Position numbers and translations under genes: made by a program. Shown in pieces: positions 18,524 through 27,674 of a stretch of 64,000 nt of DNA (its first letter is position 1; every line of letters begins with the position of its first letter). The DNA is from RI-153 sp963721725 (GTDB lineage: Bacteria; Chloroflexota; Anaerolineae; Caldilineales; Caldilineaceae). The stretch spans positions 35,192-99,191 of the forward strand of contig CAVRLX010000030.1 in assembly GCA_963721725.1 (NCBI GenBank), given 5' to 3'. The notes beneath the pieces are model-generated. The model made no database searches. It was not told the DNA's origin and was given only the letters and a program-made list of their open reading frames with translations.

Positions 18524-21337
18524 CTAGGGCAACTCTAAAACCGTATCCACAATGTGGATCACGCCGTTGCTGGCAATAATGTCGGCCTCGACAACGGTGG
18601 CGTTGCCCACGAGCACATCGTCACCATCCACTGTGACGGTCACAATGTCGCCGGTGAGCATGAGCATTTCGCCCAAGTTAACAATCGCCTCGGCGGTGAC
18701 CGCATCGGCCACGGTGTGATAGCGCAGGACCTCGGCCAACGCCGGGGGATCGGCCACAATCGCAGCGGTGACTTCGGGGTCCAGGGCAGCAAAAGCATCG
18801 TTATTGGGGGCAAAGAGCGTAAACGGCCCGTCGCCGTCTAATTCAGCCAGCATGTCTGCCACACCCAACGAATTGGTGAGGAAGCTTAAATCCTCGCGGG
18901 CTGCCACGATCTCGGCAATCGTCATGTCGCTCATGTCCACAACGGCGGTTTCGCCCTCTGTCGCTTCGCTATCATCCTCGCCTGTAACGGCGGCTTCTTC
19001 GGCTGCCTCCACGCGCAGCACAAAGCTACCGGCTTCGTTGTCGTTAATGGCATACACTTCCAACACCAGGGTTAGATTGGCCGGAATTTCCAGCCCTTCG
19101 ACCCCGGCGTTGAACGTATCTTGACCTTCCAGATCATCGTTGGCAAAGAGCAGCGTATCACTCACATCATAAATCGAGAGCGCGCTGTCGATCTCTTCGC
19201 TCTCCATATAGATGTTGATCACGTCGCCTTCGCTCACCTCAAGGGTATAGCGTACACGCACGCCCTGCTCGATGCTGCCCTCAACCCTGTTGCCAATCGC
19301 AATAGCACCGCCGTCTTCCACAATGACGTTGGTCTCGCTGAGCAAATCTACAGCCGCGTCTAGCACGGGATCGCCCTCGGTGAGCAGCGTCTCGGCGGTG
19401 ACGGGAACCAGCACTTCGGGCTGAATGCCCACGCCTTCGATAATAACGTTGCCGTCCACATCAAGATTGCGCCCAATGCTATAGCGGAAGCTGCGCGGTC
19501 CCGGCAGTTGCAGATCGGTGATACCGCCGCCTGCGCCCGCCGTGGGATATTGGCCCACAATCGTGGCACGGTCATTCAGCGTTAAGTTATAGGAAAAGAA
19601 TTCACAGGCACTGGCACAGCTTGGCCCCACCAGCACGGCAATTTTACCGTTGTAGCGCAATTCCTCGGCGGGCAGATAGAAGCGTCGTTCGCCGCGCGGA
19701 TCGACATAGAACTCGCCGCGCTCTTCGTCATAGCCAGCCGTATTGCCCAGAACCAGCGGCTCGTTAAAGAAATAGGCCGCCATTTGATTAGCCAAGAACG
19801 AGAAGCCACCGCTGTTCTGGCGCATGTCGATGATCAGACCCGGCACTTGGTTCTCGTTAAGATTGGTCATCAGCCGTTCCCAAAGCTGGATAGTGAGCAG
19901 GCTGTTGTCCTGAAAGCCGCTGATTTTAACATAGGCATAGCCTGAATCCAGCAGCCGATATTCGACGGGTAGTTCCATGCCGGTGACATTGCGCGAAAAG
20001 GAGGAGAAGCGGAAGCTATCGCGTTCGGGCACAGGCGTCAAAGTCGCCGTCTCTTCTTCGCCATCGGCGTTGACAAAGGTGACGTCCACATCCTCGTCTA
20101 GCGGAAAGCGACTGGCATAGCGTAACTGTTGCAGTCGGCGCACGTGTTCGGTGCTAAACGGGCCAGCCCAATCGGCCAGGGCGTTGCTCACATGCTCGGC
20201 AATCGGCACGTCGTTCACCGCCACAATCTCTGTGCCCAGCTCGATGCCCGCTTCGGCAGCCGGGCTACCGTCCAGCACAAAGGTGACAATAACCGTGCCA
20301 TCGTCCAGCTCGCGCATGGCTATGCCCAGCCCGCCGCCGGTGATCGCGCCAAATTCGTCAAAATCAATCGGGGCATCACCGGCAAAATGAGCGTCGGGGA
20401 TGCGCCACACAAAGTCGCGCAGCGCCCGCTCATAGAGGGCTTGGTCCTCTGCGGCGGCGGCTTCTTCGAAGCGGGGCAGGAACTCGGCACGCAGTGCTTC
20501 CCGATCCATCTCTTTGTATTCGGTGAAGGCATATTCGTTGATCAAAATATCGACTAATTGGTTGAACGCTTCGTCATAGGCCAGATCCGCCAGATCGACC
20601 AGCGCCGCGCCTTCGGGTTCAATTAGATCGATAACTTGATAGCGCGAACGGTCGAAGGTGAAGGGGTCGCTATCCATGTTCACCATGGTGTAGCCCTGCG
20701 GAACCGTCACAATCGGATCGTCGGCGGTGAAGAGCAGACCATCTTCGCCAAAGCCAGAGGGGAAGCCCTGGGTTTCGTCGGGGGCGTAGATCAGGAAATC
20801 GCCGCCGATGATTTCGCGCTCCGTCTCTGGATCAGTGCTCACACGCGTCGAAGCATAGGCCGTGGACCAGCCGCCGCCATAGAGATCGCGTTCTTCCAGA
20901 AAGGCATCGCCAAACGTATTGGTCCGATCGGCAATGGCGTAGACCTGGACGCCGGTCTCGTCTTCGTCATCCTGATCCACATCGCGATAGCTGCCCTGGG
21001 GTTCCACAGGCAAGGTCAGCGAATAGGAAAAGGGCGACTCGTAAAAATCCGAGGTCAACTGGCCTAACGTCTGCGAGGCTGTGGGCATGATGAAATACTC
21101 GTTGCGATCCACAAAGCCAGCCTGATCTTCGGTGATAATCACGGGCTGGGCCACGCCATCGGTGAAGAACGGGGCCGTATAGGTTACCACACCGGTGATC
21201 TGCACCGGACCGCCTTCGTCATTGACAATGTCGGCGGGTGGGGGCACATCCTGGGCAGAGGCCAGCCCCGCGCCCAAGAAGAAAATGAGGGCGAGCAGAC
21301 CTGGCAAGAGTAACAACAAGCGTTTGGATGGGGTCAC
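18524..21337 (-). CDS. Secreted S41 (C-terminal processing-like) peptidase with PDZ and FAS1 domains
   Basis: 937 residues. A signal peptide ('LLLLLPGLLALIFFLGAGLASA') shows export. An N-terminal region of about 250 residues is not recognised. A PDZ-like segment lies at about 330-400 ('GGGLGIAMRELDDGTVIVTF', 'SPAAEAGIELGTEIVAVND'). The S41 core follows with the catalytic Ser near residue 575 in 'VGPSCASACEFFSYN'. A pre-peptidase C-terminal-like beta domain is at about 675-765 ('VSEGDVINIYMESEEIDSAL'). A fasciclin (FAS1) domain ends the protein ('FTLFAPNNDAFAAL', 'NGVIHIVDTVLELP'). S41 enzymes cut near C-termini of substrates; FAS1 domains mediate adhesion. The start lies 22 bases after the epimerase stop, so the two are likely one operon. 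The catalytic Lys was not placed. Confidence 0.88.
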   Translation of the reverse strand: MTPSKRLLLLLPGLLALIFFLGAGLASAQDVPPPADIVNDEGGPVQITGVVTYTAPFFTDGVAQPVIITEDQAGFVDRNEYFIMPTASQTLGQLTSDFYESPFSYSLTLPVEPQGSYRDVDQDDEDETGVQVYAIADRTNTFGDAFLEERDLYGGGWSTAYASTRVSTDPETEREIIGGDFLIYAPDETQGFPSGFGEDGLLFTADDPIVTVPQGYTMVNMDSDPFTFDRSRYQVIDLIEPEGAALVDLADLAYDEAFNQLVDILINEYAFTEYKEMDREALRAEFLPRFEEAAAAEDQALYERALRDFVWRIPDAHFAGDAPIDFDEFGAITGGGLGIAMRELDDGTVIVTFVLDGSPAAEAGIELGTEIVAVNDVPIAEHVSNALADWAGPFSTEHVRRLQQLRYASRFPLDEDVDVTFVNADGEEETATLTPVPERDSFRFSSFSRNVTGMELPVEYRLLDSGYAYVKISGFQDNSLLTIQLWERLMTNLNENQVPGLIIDMRQNSGGFSFLANQMAAYFFNEPLVLGNTAGYDEERGEFYVDPRGERRFYLPAEELRYNGKIAVLVGPSCASACEFFSYNLTLNDRATIVGQYPTAGAGGGITDLQLPGPRSFRYSIGRNLDVDGNVIIEGVGIQPEVLVPVTAETLLTEGDPVLDAAVDLLSETNVIVEDGGAIAIGNRVEGSIEQGVRVRYTLEVSEGDVINIYMESEEIDSALSIYDVSDTLLFANDDLEGQDTFNAGVEGLEIPANLTLVLEVYAINDNEAGSFVLRVEAAEEAAVTGEDDSEATEGETAVVDMSDMTIAEIVAAREDLSFLTNSLGVADMLAELDGDGPFTLFAPNNDAFAALDPEVTAAIVADPPALAEVLRYHTVADAVTAEAIVNLGEMLMLTGDIVTVTVDGDDVLVGNATVVEADIIASNGVIHIVDTVLELP

Positions 21338-21358
21338 GAGAAGCTCCTTTATTGAAAA

Positions 21359-22363
21359 TTACATAGCACGGGTATGCAGCGAATCATCTGATCTGTGCAG
21401 AGAAGGGTGCTCATAGGCGATTACATCGTCCAAGATTTGGCGCAAGCTGTGTGTGGGCGTCCATCCGATGACACGGCCAATTTTGCTAATGTCCGGCACG
21501 CGGCGACGCATATCCTCGAAACCGGGCGCATAGGCTTCGCTGTAGGGAATGTGGACAATCTGCGACGCTGACCCGGCTTGTTCAATGGTCTGGCGGGCCA
21601 GTTGTTCAATGGTTACTTCTTGTTGGCTGCCAATGTTGAAGATTTCACCGGCAGTCTGATCAGGGTCATCCAAGAGGGCAAGCAGGGCCTGGATTACGTC
21701 GCGTACATGGCAGAAACAGCGACTCTGCCCGCCATCGCCAAAGACCGTCAGATCCTCGCCGGCCAGGGCTTGGCGCACAAAGCGCGGGATCACCATGCCA
21801 TAGCGCCCGGTCTGGCGCGGCCCCACGGTGTTAAAGAAGCGCGTAATCGTCACGGGCAGGTCAAATTCGCGATAGGCGGCCAGCCCCAAGAATTCATCCA
21901 ACAGCTTGCTGGCAGCATATCCCCAGCGGCTGTGGCTGGACGGCCCCAGCACCAGATCGTGAGTCTCTTTGAAAGGGATCTCGGCGCTCTTGCCATAGAC
22001 TTCACTGGTGCTGGCAATGAGCGTGCGGCAGCGATAGCGGCGGGCGGCGGCCAGCACGGCGTGGGTACCGATGACATTGGTTTCGATGGTGTGGGTGGGG
22101 CGCTCGACCACCAGTTGCACGCCCACCGCCGCCGCCAGATGTACAATAGCGTCGGCCTGGCTCGCCAGCCGATCCAACACGAGATCGTTGTGCAAATCTT
22201 CAATGGCAAAGGAAAAGTGGGGATTGTGGCGCAGCGCAGCAATGTTGCCGAAGCTGCCGGTTGCCAGATTGTCCATCACCGCCACGCTATCGCCGCGAGC
22301 CAGCAGCGCCTCGGCCAGATGGCTCCCAATAAACCCGGCTCCGCCTGTAATCAGAACCCGCAT
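21359..22363 (-). CDS. NAD-dependent epimerase/dehydratase (sugar-nucleotide type)
   Basis: 334 residues from the ATG at 22363, chosen because the family starts at 'MRVLITGGAGFIGSHLAEAL' and a GGGGG ribosome binding site precedes it; the frame stays open 44 codons upstream but that part looks non-coding. The Rossmann motif GGAGFIG binds NAD. The extended SDR triad is present: Ser/Thr in 'IASTSEVYG', and the YxxxK in 'GYAASKLLDE'. 'TRFFNTVGPRQ' and 'GDGGQSRCFCHVRDV' are typical of UDP-glucose 4-epimerase and UDP-glucuronate decarboxylase-like enzymes. Cytoplasmic, probably for cell-surface polysaccharide sugars. The exact substrate cannot be decided. Same strand as the S41 protease downstream. 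Confidence 0.88.
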   Translation of the reverse strand: MRVLITGGAGFIGSHLAEALLARGDSVAVMDNLATGSFGNIAALRHNPHFSFAIEDLHNDLVLDRLASQADAIVHLAAAVGVQLVVERPTHTIETNVIGTHAVLAAARRYRCRTLIASTSEVYGKSAEIPFKETHDLVLGPSSHSRWGYAASKLLDEFLGLAAYREFDLPVTITRFFNTVGPRQTGRYGMVIPRFVRQALAGEDLTVFGDGGQSRCFCHVRDVIQALLALLDDPDQTAGEIFNIGSQQEVTIEQLARQTIEQAGSASQIVHIPYSEAYAPGFEDMRRRVPDISKIGRVIGWTPTHSLRQILDDVIAYEHPSLHRSDDSLHTRAM

Positions 22364-22615
22364 ACAACCCCCTTTGGTTGGCATTTTCGATGGGCAATCG
22401 AATCGTTTGAATCCATTGGTGAAAGCGTTGTCCGGTCTGGGAACCAAACCTGCGACATACTGTCTCTTCAGCAGAGATTGTACCAGATGTTGCATAAACC
22501 AGAGACACGCTCATGGCCGTGGTGGAGAATGGGCCGTTAGTCGCGGTCAATTAACTACGCAGGACACAACACTTTCTTTGACCCTCAATTTGCCCGGATG
22601 TTACAATAGATCGTT

Positions 22616-23260
22616 ATGCGAATCCTTGCACTTAGCGACAAAGTTGTCCCCATTCTCTACAGTGGCGGCATTCGAGATCACGTGGGCCATGTGGACATGA
22701 TCCTGAGTTGCGGGGATCTGCCGCACTACTACCTGGACTTCGTGATCAGTATGCTCAATCGCCCCTGCTATTTTGTCTTTGGCAACCACGGCAAAGAGAT
22801 TGAGTATTGGTCGAACAACACCATTGTGTCGCACCCCAGCGGGGCGTTCAATCTGCATAAACAGTTGGCCCACCAGGGGGGATTGCTCATGGCTGGGTTG
22901 GAGGGGTCGATCCGCTACAACGACGCCCCCAAGTTTCAATATACGGACGGCGAAATGTGGGGCAACATCGCCAAACTGGTGCCGGGTCTACTGTACAACC
23001 GGATGCGCTATGGGCGTTGGTTGGATGTGCTGGTCGCCCATTCGCCGCCCTTTGGTATTCACGATGAAACAGATCGGGCGCACACAGGCTTTCAGTCATT
23101 TCTCACCTTTATGCGTCTGTTCAAGCCACGCTATCTGCTCCACGGGCACATTCATCTCTATCGCAACGACGCCATCACCCAGACCCGCTACATGGAGACT
23201 GAAGTGATTAACGTTTACCCGTATCGCTTTTTAGAGATTGAGCCGTTTGAGAAAAAGTAA
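22616..23260 (+). CDS. Metallophosphoesterase family protein
   Basis: 214 residues. Metal-binding motifs of calcineurin-like phosphoesterases are visible: an N-terminal 'MRILALSDKV' where the usual D-x-H has become 'SDK', then 'ILSCGDLPHYYLDF' (GD), 'CYFVFGNHGKE' (GNH), 'DVLVAHSPPFG' (H) and 'YLLHGHIHLYRN' (GHxH). The His of the first motif is missing, which is unusual, so activity may be altered. Soluble, no signal peptide. It stands alone, divergent from the epimerase gene, and ends just before a dispersed repeat. Substrate unknown. Confidence 0.85.
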   Translation: MRILALSDKVVPILYSGGIRDHVGHVDMILSCGDLPHYYLDFVISMLNRPCYFVFGNHGKEIEYWSNNTIVSHPSGAFNLHKQLAHQGGLLMAGLEGSIRYNDAPKFQYTDGEMWGNIAKLVPGLLYNRMRYGRWLDVLVAHSPPFGIHDETDRAHTGFQSFLTFMRLFKPRYLLHGHIHLYRNDAITQTRYMETEVINVYPYRFLEIEPFEKK

Positions 23261-23276
23261 TTTTTAGGGACGATAC

Positions 23277-23342
23277 AGGTGCGATGCACTCGCCAGCGGT
23301 AGATCGGGTGTAAAAAGCGTGTAGGGCGAGTGCGTCGCACCC
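23277..23342. repeat. Dispersed palindromic repeat, copy 2
   Basis: AGGTGCGATGCACTCGCC (23277-23294) and GGCGAGTGCGTCGCACCC-type arm (23325-23342) with one mismatch. The loop (GATCGGGTGTAAAAAGCGTG) is close to that of copy 3. Outer flanks TACAGG and CCTGTATAAGTACA also match copy 3. It follows the metallophosphoesterase stop. Confidence 0.78.
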
Positions 23343-23451
23343 TAAACCTGTATAAGTACATTTTTAGAAGAGGAAAGAGTAGGCGTTACGAATGGTGGAA
23401 GTAACTATGCTCCCACACAATCAATAACCCTTACTTTTTACTCATACCAGA

Positions 23452-24861
23452 ATGAGTGATTCACCCATGAAATACCACCTGATTACCCTGGGCTGCCCCA
23501 AGAACAAAGTGGACAGCGACGGCATGGAAATGCTGCTACGCGATGCTGCCGTGGCTTCGACAGACAGCCCTGACAAGGCCGATATATTGATTGTTAACAC
23601 CTGTGGCTTTTTAGAAGCCGCCAAAGAAGAATCGATTGGTGTACTCTCCGAACTGGCGCGGCGCAAACGCAAAAATCAGATGCTGATTGCGGCGGGCTGC
23701 CTGGCCCAGCGCAACGGCGAAGAGGTGCTGGCCCGCGTCCCCAAAGTCGATGGTCTGCTGGGCACACGCCGCTGGATGGATGTAATGGATCTGGTGGGGC
23801 AGATTCGCGGCGGAGGCAAACGCAAGCTGCAACGCTATAGCCTGCTCGGTGACCCCGACGAAGCGTACCTCAACGCCGTGCCGCGCCCGCCCGTGGAAGG
23901 TGGCAGCGCCTATTTGAAAATCTCCGATGGCTGCAACGCGCCGTGTGCCTTTTGCACGATCCCCAGTTTCAAGGGCAAGCTCAAAAGCCGCCCGCTGGAA
24001 GGCATTGTGGACGAGGCCGATCTGCTCGTGGCTGCCGGGGCGCGGGAACTTGTGATCGTGGCCCAGGACAGCACAGACTATGGCCGCGATTGGGGCGAAC
24101 CCAACAGCTTGCCCCGCCTGCTCAGCGCGCTCAATCACCGCACCGATGATCGCCTGGCCTGGATTCGCCTCATGTACGCCTATCCCGGCCACGTTAGCGA
24201 CGAACTGGTTGCGGTGATGGCAAGCCACGCCAAGATCGTGCCCTATCTCGACATGCCCTTGCAACACGGCGATCCGCGCACACTGCGCCGGATGCGCCGC
24301 CCCTCCCGGCTGGAGATGGTCCACGATCACATTGAAAAGCTGCGCGCCGCCATGCCCAATATTGCCATGCGTACCACCTTTATCGTGGGCTATCCCGGCG
24401 AGACCGAAGAGGAATTTCAGGGCTTGCTCGATTTTGTGGAGACGATCCAGTTCGACAAAGTCGGCGCGTTTACCTTTAGCCCGGAGCCGGGGACGCCCTC
24501 GGCCACGCTGCCCGATCAGGTGCCGGATGCCGTGAAAGAAGAGCGCTACGCCCGTTTGATGGAGACGCAACAGCCTATTAGCCTGCGCAAAAATCAGGCG
24601 CTGGTGGGCCAGATGTTGACGATTCTGGTGGAGGGCGAAGGCGAAATTGCCGACACCGGCGATGCGCTGACCCTGGGACGCAGCTATCGCGATGCCCCCG
24701 AAGTGGACGGGCTGGTGCTGGTTCCCGGTGTGTCGGGCGCGCCCATCGGCAGCATGATGGAGGTGCACATTAACGGGGCCATGGAATACGATCTGGTGGG
24801 CGAGCCGTTGCTGGCCGAGACCTTCCGCAGTTCGCGGGCGGCGGTGGCGTTGGTGGAATAG
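23452..24861 (+). CDS. rimO: Ribosomal protein S12 methylthiotransferase
   Basis: RimO attaches a methylthio group to an aspartate of ribosomal protein S12, using radical SAM chemistry and two iron-sulfur clusters. 469 residues. The N-terminal UPF0004 domain has cysteines in 'LITLGCPKNKVDSD', 'ILIVNTCGFLEAAKEE' and 'AAGCLAQR'. The radical SAM domain has the CxxxCxxC motif in 'SDGCNAPCAFCTIPSFKGK'. A TRAM-like C-terminus ends the protein. 'LGCPKN' and 'IPSFKGKLKSRP' separate RimO from MiaB. The frame opens at 23452, but an in-frame ATG at 23467 gives the usual 'MKYHLITLG' start and is equally likely. A terminator follows. Confidence 0.95.
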   Translation: MSDSPMKYHLITLGCPKNKVDSDGMEMLLRDAAVASTDSPDKADILIVNTCGFLEAAKEESIGVLSELARRKRKNQMLIAAGCLAQRNGEEVLARVPKVDGLLGTRRWMDVMDLVGQIRGGGKRKLQRYSLLGDPDEAYLNAVPRPPVEGGSAYLKISDGCNAPCAFCTIPSFKGKLKSRPLEGIVDEADLLVAAGARELVIVAQDSTDYGRDWGEPNSLPRLLSALNHRTDDRLAWIRLMYAYPGHVSDELVAVMASHAKIVPYLDMPLQHGDPRTLRRMRRPSRLEMVHDHIEKLRAAMPNIAMRTTFIVGYPGETEEEFQGLLDFVETIQFDKVGAFTFSPEPGTPSATLPDQVPDAVKEERYARLMETQQPISLRKNQALVGQMLTILVEGEGEIADTGDALTLGRSYRDAPEVDGLVLVPGVSGAPIGSMMEVHINGAMEYDLVGEPLLAETFRSSRAAVALVE

Positions 24862-24895
24862 AAACTTTCTGGACTGGCTTCCGTATTTTATTAAG

Positions 24896-24961
24896 GACGG
24901 AGGACGATAGGCGAAGGACGAAGTCTGAGTTCGTCTTCCGTCCCTCGTCCTCCGTCTTTTT
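24896..24961 (+). terminator. Terminator after rimO
   Basis: GACGGAGGACGA (24896-24907) pairs with TCGTCCTCCGTC (24945-24956), with a second inner stem, followed by TTTTT. It lies 34 bases after the rimO stop and before the DUF4126 gene. Confidence 0.75.
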
Positions 24962-24988
24962 GCAAGGCTTCCGAAAGGAGCGCCCACC

Positions 24989-25555
24989 ATGGATCTTCTG
25001 CTCAGTTTCGCCATTGGCATTGGCTTGGCCGCGGCCTGCGGTTTCCGTATCTTCGTGCCCTTCACCGTGATCAGCGCGGCGGCCCTCAGTGGTCATTTGG
25101 GCCTTGCGCCCGGCTTCGATTGGATGGGCACGCTGCCCGCGCTGGCGGCCTTTGGCGTTGCCACGTTGGTGGAGGTGCTGGCCTATTACATCCCCTGGGT
25201 GGACAATTTGCTGGACACGCTGGCGACGCCGGCTGCCGTGGTGGCCGGCGCGATTGTGACGGCTTCGGTGGTGGGCGATCTGTCGCCGCTGCTACGCTGG
25301 AGTCTGGCGGCGATTGCCGGTGGGGGCGTGGCCGCTGCCGTGCAGTCCGGGACGGTGCTGCTGCGCGGCGCGTCGTCGGTGACCACGGGCGGGCTGGGCA
25401 ATTTTCTGGTTTCCACAATGGAACTGGTGGGGGCGGTGGTGACGGCACTTCTGGCAGTGTGGCTGCCGCTGGCGGCGCTGGGGATGGTGCTGATTCTGGG
25501 CTTCTGGCTGGTGCGGCGACGGCGGCTGACACAGTACCCGTACAGGACTACGTAA
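24989..25555 (+). CDS. DUF4126 family membrane protein
   Basis: 188 residues, starting 'MDLLLSFAIGIGLAAACGFR', with 'PWVDNLLDTLATPAAVVAGA' in the middle and several hydrophobic segments, matching DUF4126. Four or five membrane spans are likely (around residues 1-45, 55-75, 85-125 and 150-178). An AAGGAG ribosome binding site precedes the ATG. Function unknown. It is preceded by the rimO terminator and followed by a hairpin shared with the convergent M24 peptidase gene. Confidence 0.85.
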   Translation: MDLLLSFAIGIGLAAACGFRIFVPFTVISAAALSGHLGLAPGFDWMGTLPALAAFGVATLVEVLAYYIPWVDNLLDTLATPAAVVAGAIVTASVVGDLSPLLRWSLAAIAGGGVAAAVQSGTVLLRGASSVTTGGLGNFLVSTMELVGAVVTALLAVWLPLAALGMVLILGFWLVRRRRLTQYPYRTT

Positions 25556-25621
25556 CCAAGGCCAAGCCCAAAAAAGATTGATCCGCTTCAGGAGTACCAG
25601 TATTGTTGCCGGAATAAAACT

Positions 25622-25654
25622 GTGTTGCGTACCCCGGCTCGGGGTACGCAACAC
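25622..25654. terminator. Convergent-gene hairpin terminator
   Basis: Perfect 14-base arms GTGTTGCGTACCCC (25622-25635) and GGGGTACGCAACAC (25641-25654). The minus-strand exit has a TTTT run, so it serves the M24 peptidase gene best and may also stop DUF4126 transcription. Confidence 0.75.
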
Positions 25655-25663
25655 GTAGCACGC

Positions 25664-26891
25664 TTATCCCCGCATGGGCACCACCAGATCGTACGGATAG
25701 TTCGACAGCCAGGTCAACTCTCCAGCTTCATTAAAGGCCACCGCATCCTCGATCCGCACCCCAAAGCCTCGCTCTGGATAGTATAGCCCCGGCTCAATGG
25801 TGATCACATGGCCCGGTTTGAGGACGGTTTTGTTGCTGTCCAAATGAGTAAAGCGCGGATCTTCATGCACATCCAGCCCAATGCCATGCCCCAAACTGTG
25901 GACCATGCCCTCCTGGGTTCCGGGGTGGCTGCGTACCGTTTTATGACCTTTTGACTCCAAATAATCGAAGGTCATCGTGCCATAGTCACGGGCCAGCCGC
26001 CCTACCGCCAGTTCTGCCATCACGCGGTCGAAGATCTCTTTTACCTGCTCCCAGGCCGATAAAACCTCGTCGGTGGCGTAGCCCAGGCTCCATGTGCGCG
26101 TAATGTCGTGATAGTAACCGCTGGTCACCGTGGGGTAGAAATCAAAGACAATGCTCTGGCCCAGACGCAGCGGCATCGATCCCTGACCGTGATTGTGGGG
26201 CACACCGGCATCGCGGCCCTGGGCAAAGATGTTGCCATGATCTTCCTTCATGCCCGCGATAGAGCCGCTCGCTGATAAACTCTTTAACATGACCGATGGT
26301 CAGCGGCTCGCCATCAGCGCGGATCACGGTCTCGTTGCGCGTGCGGTGACCGCTAATAAACTCCTGAACCTGGCCCATGATGTCGCAGGTGAGATCGCCG
26401 GCCCGCTTCAGTTCGACCAGTTCAGCGTCGTCTTTGGTATCGCGTGCGCTGTTAAAAAGCGTTTCGCCATATTCCCCCACCAGTTCAATATCTTCCACCA
26501 GGTGGGTCACCTTGCCCACCAGCGCCAACGCCGCGCCGATTTCGTCCATGCCATAGAGGCCAATGCGCCCGTGCAGGCCAACCTTTTCCAACGCCTGCGC
26601 CACAAAGTCCGCCTCTGCCGCCAGCTGATCGCCCGCGTGCTTGCGCAACAGTTCATACTTATTAAACTGCTCGTCCCGATTGATCAGCGCCAACCCCGTG
26701 CTGGCGGCGTTGTCCCGTTCCATGCCGCCGTGAACCAGCGTCGTCGGCCCATGCCTGGACTTGAGCAGCAGCGCCCCCTCCAAAAAAACGCCCCCAGTCA
26801 GATAGCGCATCACCGAGCCGTGGGCGTTGCCCATGACCAAAAAGCCGTCCAGTTCCCGTTCAACCATTAACCGGTCTATCTCGTGTTTCAT
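25664..26891 (-). pseudogene. M24 metallopeptidase (Xaa-Pro aminopeptidase-like), one frameshift
   Basis: Two frames join into about 409 residues. The N-terminal creatinase-like domain ('DRLMVERELDGFLVMGNAHG') runs to about residue 215. The catalytic pita-bread domain has the metal ligands: two Asp in 'VFDFYPTVTSGYYHDITRTW', His in 'HSLGHGIGLDVHE', Glu in 'ITIEPGLYYPERG' and Glu in 'VRIEDAVAF'. The break near 26257 lies in a GGG run; one extra G reads 'ERLYRGGMKEDHGNIFAQG'. Such enzymes remove N-terminal residues before proline in the cytoplasm. A sequencing error is likely given the otherwise complete ligand set. Confidence 0.85.
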
Positions 26892-26928
26892 CCTCTCTCC
26901 TTGAATCGTCGTGCGTGATTAAACTTTG

Positions 26929-27615
26929 CTAGGTGCGCGTCGCCGACTGCCCAAGCGACCACAGCGACGCCATCAGGTGCGGCAGCGCAGCCGGGGCAAG
27001 CGGATTCATGGCGACCACCATCTCGATCTCTTTCTCCTCGGTGCGTTGAATGCTGATGCGGCGCAGGGCAGGCGAAAAGCGCGATTGCAGCTCGCCAAAG
27101 GTGCGGATCAACGGCTCCACATGGCTGCCCCGTGTGGCATATTCGCTCTTGGTAAGCACCAAATGGCGGTGTACCCAGGAAGACGGGTTGCTCTCTTTGC
27201 CGAAAAGCTGCCCCGGCACCCCATTGCGCACCCAGATAAACTCGGCTGTGGGCGGGCGGCGAAACTGGGCCTGGATGCGCAAACGGCCACGGCTGCGCCC
27301 GAAGATGGCGGCGACAATTGCCAGCGGATTCCAAAGCGAGGGCGGTGTATAGGTTACGCTAATTTGCCGAAAAAGGTCAGTCGGTGTAAGTATATCGGCA
27401 GAGAAGCCACGGCGCACGCCAGCCACAAAGCGCAGCGGATCGGCGGTGCCTTCCACCAAAATTTTGTGGATGCGCTGTGTGCTGCGCCGGATGCGCAGCG
27501 CCCCCACCCACCAAAACAGCCCCACAGCACACAGCCCCACAAGCGCGCTCACCTGGGCATCGGGGCTGCTGAGAATAATCTCTAGCTCGTGGAGAATTTG
27601 CTCGAACAGGTACAT
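26929..27615 (-). CDS. Hypothetical membrane-anchored protein, 228 aa
   Basis: 228 residues. One N-terminal hydrophobic segment at about 20-42 ('QVSALVGLCAVGLFWWVGAL') is followed by basic residues, then a soluble domain rich in Arg and hydrophobic strands. Typical of a bitopic protein with the bulk in the cytoplasm. No family was recognised. It lies upstream of the M24 gene on the same strand (38 bases apart) and divergent from ybaK. Confidence 0.65.
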   Translation of the reverse strand: MYLFEQILHELEIILSSPDAQVSALVGLCAVGLFWWVGALRIRRSTQRIHKILVEGTADPLRFVAGVRRGFSADILTPTDLFRQISVTYTPPSLWNPLAIVAAIFGRSRGRLRIQAQFRRPPTAEFIWVRNGVPGQLFGKESNPSSWVHRHLVLTKSEYATRGSHVEPLIRTFGELQSRFSPALRRISIQRTEEKEIEMVVAMNPLAPAALPHLMASLWSLGQSATRT

Positions 27616-27674
27616 GGCGGCTGGCTCCTCTGGCTTCGTCTCTTGATCGTGCCCAATGGGAAGGAATCGTGCGT

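Noticed and set aside
23611..25065. Long minus-strand ORF (484 codons) opposite rimO
   Set aside because: It is the antisense shadow of rimO; composition is His/Gly/Ala-rich with no family motifs, and rimO itself is unambiguous.
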